From positions 3,038,001-3,102,000 of the forward strand of contig JAPFFF010000017.1 in the NCBI GenBank assembly GCA_039105265.1: a stretch of 64,000 bases of DNA, read 5' to 3'. A program made the translations under genes and the position numbers. Below the pieces are notes generated by a model. That model had not been told where the DNA came from. It worked only from the letters and a program-made list of their open reading frames with translations, and did no database searches. This document shows positions 28,380 to 37,296 of the stretch, piece by piece (positions within the stretch are counted from its first letter, which is position 1; each line of letters begins with the position of its first letter). The stretch is from Tritrichomonas musculus. Taxonomy: Eukaryota; Parabasalia; Tritrichomonadida; Tritrichomonadidae.

Positions 28380-30671
28380 TTATGATTTGAATACAGCTAA
28401 TGTGGATCCGTTGATGATACCAGTTATGATACCCACGGTCATACGATTTATTTTTGAGGTTATCGCAGTCTCACCAGTGAGTATCTTCAGTTTATTATCA
28501 GCGTTATCGATGAATACCTCATCCCCAATGGAATAGCATGAGGAGTCCTCGACCTTAACCATGTAATCCCCATGAGTGGCGAATGTGATACAACCATTGG
28601 CTTCATCGATTCTCACGCATATACCAACATACTCCTTCCAGGTGCCAGTAGTCTTCACACTACATATGCAATCAGTGGTGTCAGCTTCAGTGCTAGGTAC
28701 CCATTTCGAATCCTCACGATGATACACCTTACCGGTCATATATACTGGGGCTCCAATGACGAAATCGGTGATGGTGTTAACCGATGGCTCGATTGGGGAG
28801 TAGTGAGTGATGGTTGTACTGGCGATTGCGTGTAGTTTATCAACATATGACTTCAATGCAAAGTTATCAGTCACATATTTCACCGAAGTAATCATATCAT
28901 TGCTCACAAGTCGGCGGCGGATTAATGTGATAGATGCATCATATATATTGGTCAGTGTATCGTCTTCAGCTCTCAATGAGATAATATGGGTATTATAATT
29001 AATATTTATTAATGCACCACTGGTTGATTTGTAAATCATATTCAAACTCTTAAATAAACTGTATCCGTATTCAGCTTCTTCATATGATGCATCATCAGCA
29101 TTTCGTTTGAATTTGACGATAATAGTTTCGGTAGTGAATACTTTCCTTACATCATCATCAGGAACTATACAACCACGATCATTCTGTGTACATTGAATTG
29201 TGATTTGTTGGGAGCCTTCATTAGTAATACTCTCAGTTTTTACAAATGGTGATTCGATTTGAGCTTTAATGACATTCATTAACCATTGAGTATTGCCACT
29301 TGAATTATACACCATAAATTCACCACGATCATACCATACAATATATGATCCATTATCTAACACCATTCTATACCCTCGCTTATATTTTTCATAAGGCTTG
29401 AATATCAAATCAAAATGTTGTATATTGTTAATGTAATCCGTGTTAGAACCCCAATTAACATCAAATATCACATGTATATCGGTTTCTGGTAAGTATGGTT
29501 TTACGAATATATAATCACGAACTGGATCCGGATATTCAATATTCAATTCAGTGCCATATAGTGCGGTACTCAGTGCAGATTCATTAACCAAATCTGTGGG
29601 GATCTCAGGGATATCCGTTTTGAGAGCAAATTCTTTGAGAGTTTGGGTTGTTGCAATAGACACTTCTGGAGTATTTAGCCTGACAACAGAGACATTTTTC
29701 GGAGGCTCAACAGTTCCGCTCGGGCCAACAAAATAATCATTGAGAAGTCCATCAAAATCCTTTATGATACGAATTATTGATGATTTATTTGTTTCATGGC
29801 TAAATAAATATCTTGTATCATTAGTTCCATCATAGACATAATTTCCATTTTCATAATTTTCACATTCAATATAAAATCCATATTGTATGAGGTCGGCTAG
29901 TAGTTTGTCGCAATTTGGAGTAACAAATTTAGATAAATACGGATCATTACATTCAAAATCAATATTCTCACCTCCAGCTTGTATTGGAATATCATTTATG
30001 ACATTGTCTTTTGAAATATACTTCCCATTAGCCACATCCTTGGTCTCATACTTATCTAATTCATATGCGAGCTCATCTTCATCGACGAACTTCTCATCGG
30101 CCTGACCACTAGTATAATATGGTGTCAAGTCAACTGGTTCTGGGATATCCGTTTTGAGTGCATACTCACCTAAGTTTGCAAGCTTCGCGTACTCGGTCAT
30201 ATCTGGTAAGTCCTGAGTCTTCGCGTACTCACTTAAGTCCTGGGTCTTAGCAAATGGTTCCAAAGCAGTACTCAATGAATCACTCGTAACGATGTTCTCA
30301 GGGAGTGCACAGTTTTTGGCGATGTAATCACGTAATTCCCCAATGGCACCATCTACATCTTCACTAGATGCGTACTTCAGCATCTCCGTATTGAAATCCT
30401 CGGTTTTCACATAGTCGAATAGCTGGGTTTGCAAAGCGTATGACTCAAGGTCCTTGGCTAAGGCATATTTTTCGAGTTGCTCACCAACTGTACTCGTAAT
30501 GAGTTCCTTGATTTGCTCCTGGTTGGAACCAGTTATATTTGAGCCATTGGACCCAGAAGGTACTTCGCACTTGTTATGGCACATGCATGCATACTTCTTA
30601 ATATATTCAATCAATAGCTCGTCGATAGTGGCCCCTTTTATAGAAAATCCACTCTGTTCTATGCTGAACAT
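28380..30671 (-). CDS. Fibre-like spike protein (C)
   Basis: 763 residues, starting MFSIEQSGFS. N-terminal base, then heptad-like repeats of Y-A-K-T-Q-D-L / Y-A-L-K-T-D-I-P units, a fibre unit E-P-V-D-L-T-P-Y-Y-T-S-G-Q-A-D-E-K-F, a variable middle, and the conserved C-terminal tip from T-H-Y-S-P-I-E. Its 3' end lies only 33 bp from the polymerase stop, so C has no cargo genes here. Its ATG is 18 bp from that of the divergent large-protein gene. Role as receptor-binding fibre is inferred. Confidence 0.75.
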   Translation of the reverse strand: MFSIEQSGFSIKGATIDELLIEYIKKYACMCHNKCEVPSGSNGSNITGSNQEQIKELITSTVGEQLEKYALAKDLESYALQTQLFDYVKTEDFNTEMLKYASSEDVDGAIGELRDYIAKNCALPENIVTSDSLSTALEPFAKTQDLSEYAKTQDLPDMTEYAKLANLGEYALKTDIPEPVDLTPYYTSGQADEKFVDEDELAYELDKYETKDVANGKYISKDNVINDIPIQAGGENIDFECNDPYLSKFVTPNCDKLLADLIQYGFYIECENYENGNYVYDGTNDTRYLFSHETNKSSIIRIIKDFDGLLNDYFVGPSGTVEPPKNVSVVRLNTPEVSIATTQTLKEFALKTDIPEIPTDLVNESALSTALYGTELNIEYPDPVRDYIFVKPYLPETDIHVIFDVNWGSNTDYINNIQHFDLIFKPYEKYKRGYRMVLDNGSYIVWYDRGEFMVYNSSGNTQWLMNVIKAQIESPFVKTESITNEGSQQITIQCTQNDRGCIVPDDDVRKVFTTETIIVKFKRNADDASYEEAEYGYSLFKSLNMIYKSTSGALININYNTHIISLRAEDDTLTNIYDASITLIRRRLVSNDMITSVKYVTDNFALKSYVDKLHAIASTTITHYSPIEPSVNTITDFVIGAPVYMTGKVYHREDSKWVPSTEADTTDCICSVKTTGTWKEYVGICVRIDEANGCITFATHGDYMVKVEDSSCYSIGDEVFIDNADNKLKILTGETAITSKINRMTVGIITGIINGSTLAVFKS

Positions 30672-30689
30672 TTTCTATAAAATAAAGGT
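30672..30689. promoter_or_regulatory. 18-bp bidirectional promoter gap (C)
   Basis: Divergent ATGs of the fibre gene and the 680-residue gene are separated by TTCTATAAAATAAAGGT only. It contains TATAAAATAAA, but no long motif fits. Confidence 0.45.
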
Positions 30690-32732
30690 ATGAGTACCAG
30701 TATTGAGGAACCCTTTGAGGAAGAGGAGGAGGAGGCGGAACTAGAACCAATTCCTGAAATCTCATATCCGCGTGCAGATAGGATTGATAGTGATATGAGT
30801 GTGCTGAGATCAAAAGGTATACTCCCCGATGACATCATTAATGTATTACCCAAATACTATCGCATTGCGGATGACCCTGAGAAATATTCACCACGTGAAC
30901 TTAGCAACCCCGAGATTAAAGAGGTCCGGGATATGGTTGATGATATCATACGTAACTTGGATTCAATCTTGGACAAGCGATCGCTTTTCGTAGAGTCTCC
31001 AGAGGCAAAGACTGAGGTAGCTAATATACAAAAATATATTCCTAAGATTATGAGCTATGAGTTTATCGAAGCTGACTATAGAAAAGATGCTGATAATGAG
31101 AATGCGGATAAAAACATTTTTTCTACACCTAAAGTACTCATGAGTCATAAATCTTCAAAGAAAGTATTAGCAACACCATCAGCAGGCAATGATGATGATC
31201 AAGCACTGGATACCGAAGAAATCGATGATTTAGAAACCAGTGGCACTGACGATGATAATAACGATGATAATAACAATGATAATAACAATGATAATAACGA
31301 TGAAGATTCTCAAATTCCATATGATTATGTTAGGACACCTGCTAGAAAACATCTTAAACATGGAATTAAATTCAACCCTGATATACAAGATTCGGCATTC
31401 AAACCAAAATCCAAATTTACTAAAACCAATGAATATAACTATGTTATGAAAGAGGTTGAACCATCAAGTGTTACCTTAGGTAGACGTAATGGCAAAAACT
31501 ATGAAAATGTCAAAGGACGTTTAGGTGAATTCGGCAATCTATCACTCACAGGTGATTCAACAGCTTTCAAGAAGAACTTCCTAGATATGATTATAAATGG
31601 CAATTTCCGGGTTAAATACATTCCATTAGCTGCAGCACGTGATACTGCAAAGGAATATTGTTTGAACCACCTTGATGAAAATGGAGTTCCCAATTACAGA
31701 TTATTACCACCTAATTCTTATGACCCATTAGGAAATGAGATTACAGACCTCAATGGTGACCAGGTTGATGATATCATATTGGTAGATAAACGTGGAATTC
31801 CAGCTATTGTCAACGGATACAAATTAGTCCATGCATCTCCTTATAAGAAGGTTTGGAAAACAATTTGCAATTCAAAAGCTAAGCGTAAAGCAACTCCATT
31901 CAACGTTTGGCTCAAGCAGCAATTTGATAAGAATATTAACAAAGTTGATTGGAATACTGGTGAATATCAATTGACCAAATCTAATCAATTATTGGCTCTA
32001 GAAAAGGCATATGGTGGCTCCGGTCTTGGAAAGGCACATATTAGCAAGCGCTTATCACCTAACAGCTATTGGGCATCTCTGTTCTCGCACATATGGAATA
32101 CGTTCTGGGATCAAAAGAAATTTTATAATTGGCTCGAACTCAAGAAATTGACCAATTTTCTAGCAGTATGCAATACCATATATATTTACTACTTTGACCT
32201 TCCTATGAAAAATGCTATTGAGAAAAATAAATTTGATAGTAAATCATTATCATGCCCAGCTTGGTCAAATTGGAAGCGTACACATAAGCAAGATTATATG
32301 AAAGCAGTTGGTCCCAATATCGATAAATGGGTTAAAATCATTGCCAAAATAGTTAACTTACAAACTGGTGTTCGAAATAAAAATCAACCACCTAGGGAAA
32401 TGCTTGGAATGCTAGCACTGGTAGAGGAAGTTGTATTTAAATGGGGATTTGGAATGGATTTCAAGACTGGGCTTGTAAAACAAACTGATGAGCAAGGCCA
32501 TCAAACACCCCCATTTTATGCACAACTGATTACATTCATACAAGAGGAGGCTCCTGAAGAATTGAATAGAGCTCGCAAATCATTTATTGAAAACATCGAT
32601 AATTTAATTGAACTTAGATTATATGGAGAAGATAGTGGATACACTGCTATGAAATCCAAAAATAAGGCAGCTAGGGATTCTAAGAAAGATGATGCGGACC
32701 GATTTAATGTTGTATTTAATAAACAAAAATAA
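30690..32732 (+). CDS. Large conserved element protein, 680 residues (C)
   Basis: Homologue of the 853-residue gene of A. Acidic N-terminus, a D/N-rich repeat (about residues 185-205), then the conserved region with N-F-R-V-K-Y-I-P-L-A-A-A-R-D, D-L-N-G-D-Q-V-D-D-I-I-L-V-D, K-R-L-S-P-N-S-Y-W-A-S. Shorter than A/B because the N-terminal linker is reduced. Convergent with the 493-residue gene (19 bp between stops). Function unknown; its presence in all four elements indicates a core role, possibly structural. Confidence 0.85.
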   Translation: MSTSIEEPFEEEEEEAELEPIPEISYPRADRIDSDMSVLRSKGILPDDIINVLPKYYRIADDPEKYSPRELSNPEIKEVRDMVDDIIRNLDSILDKRSLFVESPEAKTEVANIQKYIPKIMSYEFIEADYRKDADNENADKNIFSTPKVLMSHKSSKKVLATPSAGNDDDQALDTEEIDDLETSGTDDDNNDDNNNDNNNDNNDEDSQIPYDYVRTPARKHLKHGIKFNPDIQDSAFKPKSKFTKTNEYNYVMKEVEPSSVTLGRRNGKNYENVKGRLGEFGNLSLTGDSTAFKKNFLDMIINGNFRVKYIPLAAARDTAKEYCLNHLDENGVPNYRLLPPNSYDPLGNEITDLNGDQVDDIILVDKRGIPAIVNGYKLVHASPYKKVWKTICNSKAKRKATPFNVWLKQQFDKNINKVDWNTGEYQLTKSNQLLALEKAYGGSGLGKAHISKRLSPNSYWASLFSHIWNTFWDQKKFYNWLELKKLTNFLAVCNTIYIYYFDLPMKNAIEKNKFDSKSLSCPAWSNWKRTHKQDYMKAVGPNIDKWVKIIAKIVNLQTGVRNKNQPPREMLGMLALVEEVVFKWGFGMDFKTGLVKQTDEQGHQTPPFYAQLITFIQEEAPEELNRARKSFIENIDNLIELRLYGEDSGYTAMKSKNKAARDSKKDDADRFNVVFNKQK

Positions 32733-32751
32733 GCATATATTATTGCATATA

Positions 32752-34233
32752 TTATTGCTTGAATCGGTCAAAGAAATTCTTGCGTTTTTGGCTACGTTTG
32801 GATATTATTTTTGCATTGCGTTTATGCTTGCGAGGTGGCTCAGGTTCAGGTTCACGTTCAGGCTCCTCCTCCTCATATTGAGAACTTAGCTCCTGCTCAC
32901 TATATTCAGGAAGTGTTCCATACTCACGACTACTCTCATACTCAAATGTGGTGTCCATGGTATTCCCCTTGAATTGTGGTGTGAATTTCTCCCGATATGG
33001 TTTAAATGATTTACCAAATTTCACAGACTGCGATGTCTTCACTGAACTGGAATGCTTTCTAGATGAAGTACGAAGTACCTTCTGCTCAGGTGTTCTAGTA
33101 TTGGAGTTATCTTGTGATTCCTGCTCACGAGTCCTGTCTCTAAGTCCATTACGATACAGACTGTGCTGTCTACGTGAACTACTTCGTGGAGCATAATCAT
33201 CATCAACATTTGATTCACTAGAATACTCATCATCGCTCCTAGTGTCGAGCCTCTGCGAGTAACCACTCTGCGAGTCATATGTACTTCTAGGATTGAGAGT
33301 TTGAGCGTCACCCTGATATTTTTGATATTTATATGACTGCTTGCGTCGTATATCAGTCATCGCACGTTTCCCAACTCGATATTCTTGGAGTGAACCATTT
33401 GTTTTTCGAGCAACAACGGACTTCGTACCTGGTCTCTTATCGGTAGACATATATACACCACTTGGACTAATTTTATTTTGATTTCTCACCTGATAATCCC
33501 TATACTCAGCTTCATGCGGGTCATATGTATTTTGTTCATTATCACTACTCTCACTAGCCTCATCCGTGTAATCATTACATATAAGTTTTTGTCGAGGGTG
33601 ATATGATGTGTGTTCATGATACCAATCCTTAGTTTTTTTCTCAAATGGGGCAGTCCCATTATTAACCAAAATATTTTTACTAGGTGGAGACTTACTAAAA
33701 ACTTCATCGCTTGAGAATGAAAATTGAATGGGTTTTGGACGACTATCTTGTTGAGCTGTCTGGTTTGACGGGTATAAAGGATCTTGTTCAAAACAATATA
33801 TTTCTGGTAGAAGCAAATGATTTGAATAAACCGCTATCTCAAACCCTATAACATAATCACCAGGTCTTTTAGTTGTGTTTGCAAGAACAGTTTCCTTGAA
33901 AATATTTCTGTGATAGGCGATATACGATTTTGGATAAAGTTTATGATTATTGGGTCCTCGAACTAGTATCATACAAAAGTCATTCGCTGATGGCACATAT
34001 CTAGATTCCCATATGTATGTAGGAACTTTTTCATGTGATGTCATTGTGAATGTAGCTCCATTTTTATCAATCGTGTAGTCATGAACGACTGGTGGTGGAA
34101 CTAAATCACGTGGGAAATATAATTTAGTAGATTTATCGACATCAAGGTATACCGCTGATAAATATTTTGAATATTTTAATTCACGATATTGACCTGGTTT
34201 CAATGTATAAACCTCAAAGTAGTCATCATTCAT
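32752..34233 (-). CDS. Variable Ser/Arg-rich protein with beta-rich N-terminus (C)
   Basis: 493 residues, starting MNDDYFEVYT. The first about 170 residues look globular and beta-rich (Y-L-D-V-D-K-S-T-K-L-Y-F-P-R-D, then Y-V-I-G-F-E-I-A-V-Y). The rest is low-complexity Ser/Arg/Glu-rich and ends basic (K-R-N-A-K-I-I-S-K-R-S-Q-K-R-K). By position it is the counterpart of A 3879-4409, B 49778-50743 and D 61848-63254. CAAAAATAAA at 34239-34248 lies just upstream. The basic tail could bind DNA. Not recognised. Confidence 0.75.
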   Translation of the reverse strand: MNDDYFEVYTLKPGQYRELKYSKYLSAVYLDVDKSTKLYFPRDLVPPPVVHDYTIDKNGATFTMTSHEKVPTYIWESRYVPSANDFCMILVRGPNNHKLYPKSYIAYHRNIFKETVLANTTKRPGDYVIGFEIAVYSNHLLLPEIYCFEQDPLYPSNQTAQQDSRPKPIQFSFSSDEVFSKSPPSKNILVNNGTAPFEKKTKDWYHEHTSYHPRQKLICNDYTDEASESSDNEQNTYDPHEAEYRDYQVRNQNKISPSGVYMSTDKRPGTKSVVARKTNGSLQEYRVGKRAMTDIRRKQSYKYQKYQGDAQTLNPRSTYDSQSGYSQRLDTRSDDEYSSESNVDDDYAPRSSSRRQHSLYRNGLRDRTREQESQDNSNTRTPEQKVLRTSSRKHSSSVKTSQSVKFGKSFKPYREKFTPQFKGNTMDTTFEYESSREYGTLPEYSEQELSSQYEEEEPEREPEPEPPRKHKRNAKIISKRSQKRKNFFDRFKQ

Positions 34234-34324
34234 TTACCCAAAAATAAACTCATTTAGAGGCTTATTCGGTAACCCAAGCAGGAAGCAATTTCATTGCCGA
34301 GCGCTAGCGAACTGCATTCTATAT

Positions 34325-34657
34325 TCAATATATTAGCAAGCATGATAGCACGAATGCATCAGGTTTTATCTCATTGCCATACAGGTCTGTGAACCATATT
34401 TTGAAATCCCGCTTGGTCCTGTTGAGCATCTCATATTTGCGATACTTAGTTTGCCGCCTGTTGGCTAGCATTATGAAGTGGTCGCAGTATGGGTCGAATT
34501 CAACAATGTCTGAGTGTACCATTAAATCACCGATTATGGTCTTATTTACGATAGCCCCTACATACTGCACTACGATGTACTTCTTATTGCGACTATATAT
34601 GAAATCCTCAGGTAATGTAAATTCGGTGGTTTGCGTATGAAAATAGCGTTTGGGCAT
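34325..34657 (-). CDS. Small conserved beta-rich protein (C)
   Basis: 110 residues, starting MPKRYFHTQT. Homologue of the 116-residue gene of A and B: S-R-N-K-K-Y-I-V-V-Q-Y, G-D-L-M-V-H-S-D-I-V, and the W-F-T-D-L-Y-G-N...S-C-L-L-I-Y end. Starts 3 bp after the integrase stop. Function unknown; possibly a minor capsid piece. Confidence 0.85.
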   Translation of the reverse strand: MPKRYFHTQTTEFTLPEDFIYSRNKKYIVVQYVGAIVNKTIIGDLMVHSDIVEFDPYCDHFIMLANRRQTKYRKYEMLNRTKRDFKIWFTDLYGNEIKPDAFVLSCLLIY

Positions 34658-34660
34658 TTA

Positions 34661-35923
34661 TTAGACAGCAAAGTACTGCTTATAGTCTTCACCCAATGAT
34701 TCATAATTGGGTGCCACGAATCGGGTGTACATGATGGGGATTGTTATAGTAGCTCGCTCATCATCAGTCATTGGCGTTCGACCAGTTTTGGTTTTGATAT
34801 ACGGCACATAGAACGCAGTTCCTGCTTGTTTATCAGCATTCAACTGGAATCTACGATATGGGTTCAGCAATTTGCATTCGACGTTCCCATTATGGTATCT
34901 TATGAATTCAGCAATCTCATTGAACACACGCCTCTGCTTCTCATGCTTCTTCTCAGTTTTGGATGTATCGTAATGGATCAATATGATATTACCCTTGTGA
35001 TAGCTCAGTAGACCATCCATTTGCATATTATTTTTGATTCGACGTAGCCTCCGTTGGCAATCCCTGATGTATTTCCATTCCAAATCAGGGTTGTGCTGCA
35101 TTTGATTGGGTGTATAGTATATCCACTTAGGCTCTTTAGCCAGATACTGGTCATAATACTCATCATCTCGATAATTGGGATTGGGCATTCGTAGAGAACG
35201 ATGCGGTGTGTTGTTATAGTAGTGGACCATCTGTTGCATCAGGAAAGGGTCTCCAATTCGACGATTATCTAAACCGAATGCATTACGGAGTGTCCTAATG
35301 GTTGCATCAACGATTTTGTGAGAGTTGCTATGTTTGGATTTATTAACGATCAGTGCATTTTTATTGAATAGCACATTTTTAGTGCCATTGGCTATTTCCC
35401 TATTTTCATCAGTTTGATTTGCCACATCAAGCACTTTTAGTAGATTATTTTCACCATCACATTTGATGGTATTAAATTTGAAGTCATCATATTTATCGAG
35501 AATGATTTTGGCGTATGCATCCTTAATGGTATCAGCTAGTTTGTCCTTAAGCGGTTCCACAATTAGATATCGCGTGTTGACATTCACCATGATGAGGTAA
35601 ATGGTTTCATGGGGTACCAATTTATAACCAGGAGGTATTCCATGTTCCTTCGTAGTGTACTTCACAAACATCAAATCGACCTCCCAGCAGCCAGGTTCAA
35701 ATGAGAAATCCGGTTTTGAATAAGAATTACATGGTTTCAATTTGAAGTCCTTAACGAATGGTTCATGATGATACTCGGGGTTGACGATAAACAGTGATGG
35801 GTCCAATTTTGATATTTTAGATTTGAATGGGTACTTGAGCAATGACTTGTACTCATTATCGAATATCTTGAATGATTTCTTGTTATCAGTCATCCCCTGT
35901 GGGACTGAGAGCTTGTGCATCAT
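34661..35923 (-). CDS. Retroviral-type integrase (C)
   Basis: 420 residues. Core acidic positions: W-E-V-D-L-M-F (D about 83), K-C-D-G-E-N, and H-K-I-V-D-A-T-I-R-T-L-R-N, where the usual glutamate is aspartate. An insertion relative to A lies near the C-terminus (Y-R-R-F-Q-L-N-A-D...T-G-R-T-P). CAAAAATAA at 35932-35940 precedes the start. It leads the operon-like cluster integrase / 110 / 493 on the minus strand. It appears intact and could be the enzyme that placed C inside B. Confidence 0.9.
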   Translation of the reverse strand: MMHKLSVPQGMTDNKKSFKIFDNEYKSLLKYPFKSKISKLDPSLFIVNPEYHHEPFVKDFKLKPCNSYSKPDFSFEPGCWEVDLMFVKYTTKEHGIPPGYKLVPHETIYLIMVNVNTRYLIVEPLKDKLADTIKDAYAKIILDKYDDFKFNTIKCDGENNLLKVLDVANQTDENREIANGTKNVLFNKNALIVNKSKHSNSHKIVDATIRTLRNAFGLDNRRIGDPFLMQQMVHYYNNTPHRSLRMPNPNYRDDEYYDQYLAKEPKWIYYTPNQMQHNPDLEWKYIRDCQRRLRRIKNNMQMDGLLSYHKGNIILIHYDTSKTEKKHEKQRRVFNEIAEFIRYHNGNVECKLLNPYRRFQLNADKQAGTAFYVPYIKTKTGRTPMTDDERATITIPIMYTRFVAPNYESLGEDYKQYFAV

Positions 35924-35994
35924 TTAATGTGCAAAAATAATGGTCTCAATCGGGAGAATGGAATACATCCTAGCAATATTGCGACCCTGGGAAT

Positions 35995-36228
35995 TTAATG
36001 GTTATCGCTTGATAATTCAGCTAACTCATTCTCGAGTTTGGCAACCTTTTCCTTCAAACTATTAATATCTTCAATCAGTGATTCACGAACGGCAAGACCA
36101 TTGCTACCCAGCATGCCACCTTTGATGTTATTGAGATGACCCTTATACAAATAGCACTTCTCCTTGAGATCATGCTTGATGCGCTTCAACTCTGGAATCT
36201 CTTTCTTGTATTCACTCAATTCAGTCAT
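35995..36228 (-). CDS. Short coiled-coil protein (C), 77 residues
   Basis: Starts MTELSEYKKE. Leu/Glu/Lys heptads (I-N-S-L-K-E-K-V-A-K-L-E-N-E-L) predict a coiled coil. A central G-M-L-G-S-N-G-L-A-V-R-E-S-L-I-E-D block is nearly identical in B (55275-55502). Divergent from the 75-residue gene with 34 bp between starts. Function unknown. Confidence 0.82.
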   Translation of the reverse strand: MTELSEYKKEIPELKRIKHDLKEKCYLYKGHLNNIKGGMLGSNGLAVRESLIEDINSLKEKVAKLENELAELSSDNH

Positions 36229-36262
36229 TTAGATACGAAAAAAAGTGTTTTTTCAAGATTAA

Positions 36263-36490
36263 ATGTCTTATGAGGAACGCCGTGTATTAAAAGATTCTAA
36301 TGGGCTTACGTATTTCAATCACCTGGAACGCCACATGCGAAATATGCGAACCATGAGTTGTACCAAACCTACAATCCAAAAATATGAAGATAAGGGGTGT
36401 ATTATACATGACCCAGTTATTAAATCAACATCATCAGCGATACACCACTCGCTCAATCACCAGGTAGTCCCAAATAATTCAAAAATTTAA
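36263..36490 (+). CDS. Small conserved protein (C), 75 residues
   Basis: Starts MSYEERRVLK. Homologue of the minus-strand 77-residue gene of B at 55027-55260: shared Y-F-(N/D)-x-L, P-T-(I/V)-x-K-Y/C-x-x-K-G, and S-L-N-H. It overlaps the end of the convergent 153-residue gene by 4 bp. Basic and His-rich. Function unknown. Confidence 0.75.
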   Translation: MSYEERRVLKDSNGLTYFNHLERHMRNMRTMSCTKPTIQKYEDKGCIIHDPVIKSTSSAIHHSLNHQVVPNNSKI

Positions 36491-36948
36491 TGTCTTAGGA
36501 GGTTGTTCACAGCATCAGTACATTCATTCACAGTATTGGTGAGCTGATTTATTTTTGTAGTGATCATGCCAATGGTGTTCTCCAAAGTGGTAATCCGTTT
36601 GGAATACGAATCTAATGATGACTGTAATACATTTATGTCAGCTCGAATGTTTGCAAATTGGATCTCCACGAGGTTATCGTTATCGGCTTGCTTAGAGATT
36701 TTCTTGAGAAACACATTATTGGAGCCATCCTTGCCGGTGCGTTTGGTAATCCTGTACTCACACTCAGGGGTGATAATTTTGTAGGTTTTATTGAGATAAT
36801 TGGTGGTCTTCTCATTGAACATATCCTTGTACTTCTGGTAGAACAGGTCGAACTCCTCTACTGAGTTGAACGTACGCTGCTCCAGCTTATTATCGTTTAT
36901 GACCTTAATATCGCATTGGGCTAAATGTTTCACATTATCTGTATTCAT
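36487..36948 (-). CDS. Coiled-coil protein (C), 153 residues
   Basis: Homologue of B 54538-55068 and of the partial gene at 1-191. N-terminal S-V-E-E-F-D-L-F-Y-Q-K and T-T-N-Y-L-N-K-x-Y-K-I-I, C-terminal heptad region (I-T-T-L-E-N-T-I-G-M-I-T-T-K-I-N-Q-L). CAAAAATAAA at 36960-36969 lies just upstream of the start. Possibly a trimeric virion protein. Not recognised. Confidence 0.82.
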   Translation of the reverse strand: MNTDNVKHLAQCDIKVINDNKLEQRTFNSVEEFDLFYQKYKDMFNEKTTNYLNKTYKIITPECEYRITKRTGKDGSNNVFLKKISKQADNDNLVEIQFANIRADINVLQSSLDSYSKRITTLENTIGMITTKINQLTNTVNECTDAVNNLLRH

Positions 36949-36998
36949 TTCAAAACAGGCAAAAATAAATTCATATGTATGTGGATATTTGGTGATGA

Positions 36999-37250
36999 TT
37001 AAACTTTATCCAATATGGATTTACCTATTTCACCAGCCTTACCAACCGTTCCCAAACCTCTATCAATTGTATCAAGTAGTCCACCTGCACCAGGTATCAA
37101 TCCTGCAATTGGTTTGACCCTATCAATGATTTGTCTACCAACATTGACAACTGTAGGTAGCTTATCAACAACTCTCTGCGCGACATTCCTGAGTGTAGAT
37201 CCCACTTTGCGGAATCCATCTTTTATCTTCCTGAAGATACCAATGCCCAT
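36999..37250 (-). CDS. pVI-like amphipathic minor virion protein (C)
   Basis: 83 residues from the conserved MGIGIFRKIK; the upstream in-frame ATG at 37287-37289 is not favoured because A and B start at this methionine. Amphipathic N-terminal helix, then I-I-D-R-V-K-P-I-A-G-L-I-P-G-A-G-G-L-L and S-I-L-D-K-V. Divergent from the capsid gene (46 bp). Role in membrane disruption is inferred by analogy with adenovirus protein VI. Confidence 0.75.
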   Translation of the reverse strand: MGIGIFRKIKDGFRKVGSTLRNVAQRVVDKLPTVVNVGRQIIDRVKPIAGLIPGAGGLLDTIDRGLGTVGKAGEIGKSILDKV

Positions 37251-37296
37251 TTGGTATATAAAAAAATGTGATTTCCTGGTTTTTTCCAAGGTACAA

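Noticed and set aside
37015-37296. N-terminal extension of the C capsid gene
   Set aside because: It is antisense to the conserved pVI-like gene, and the A and B capsid proteins begin at the MxYRN methionine.
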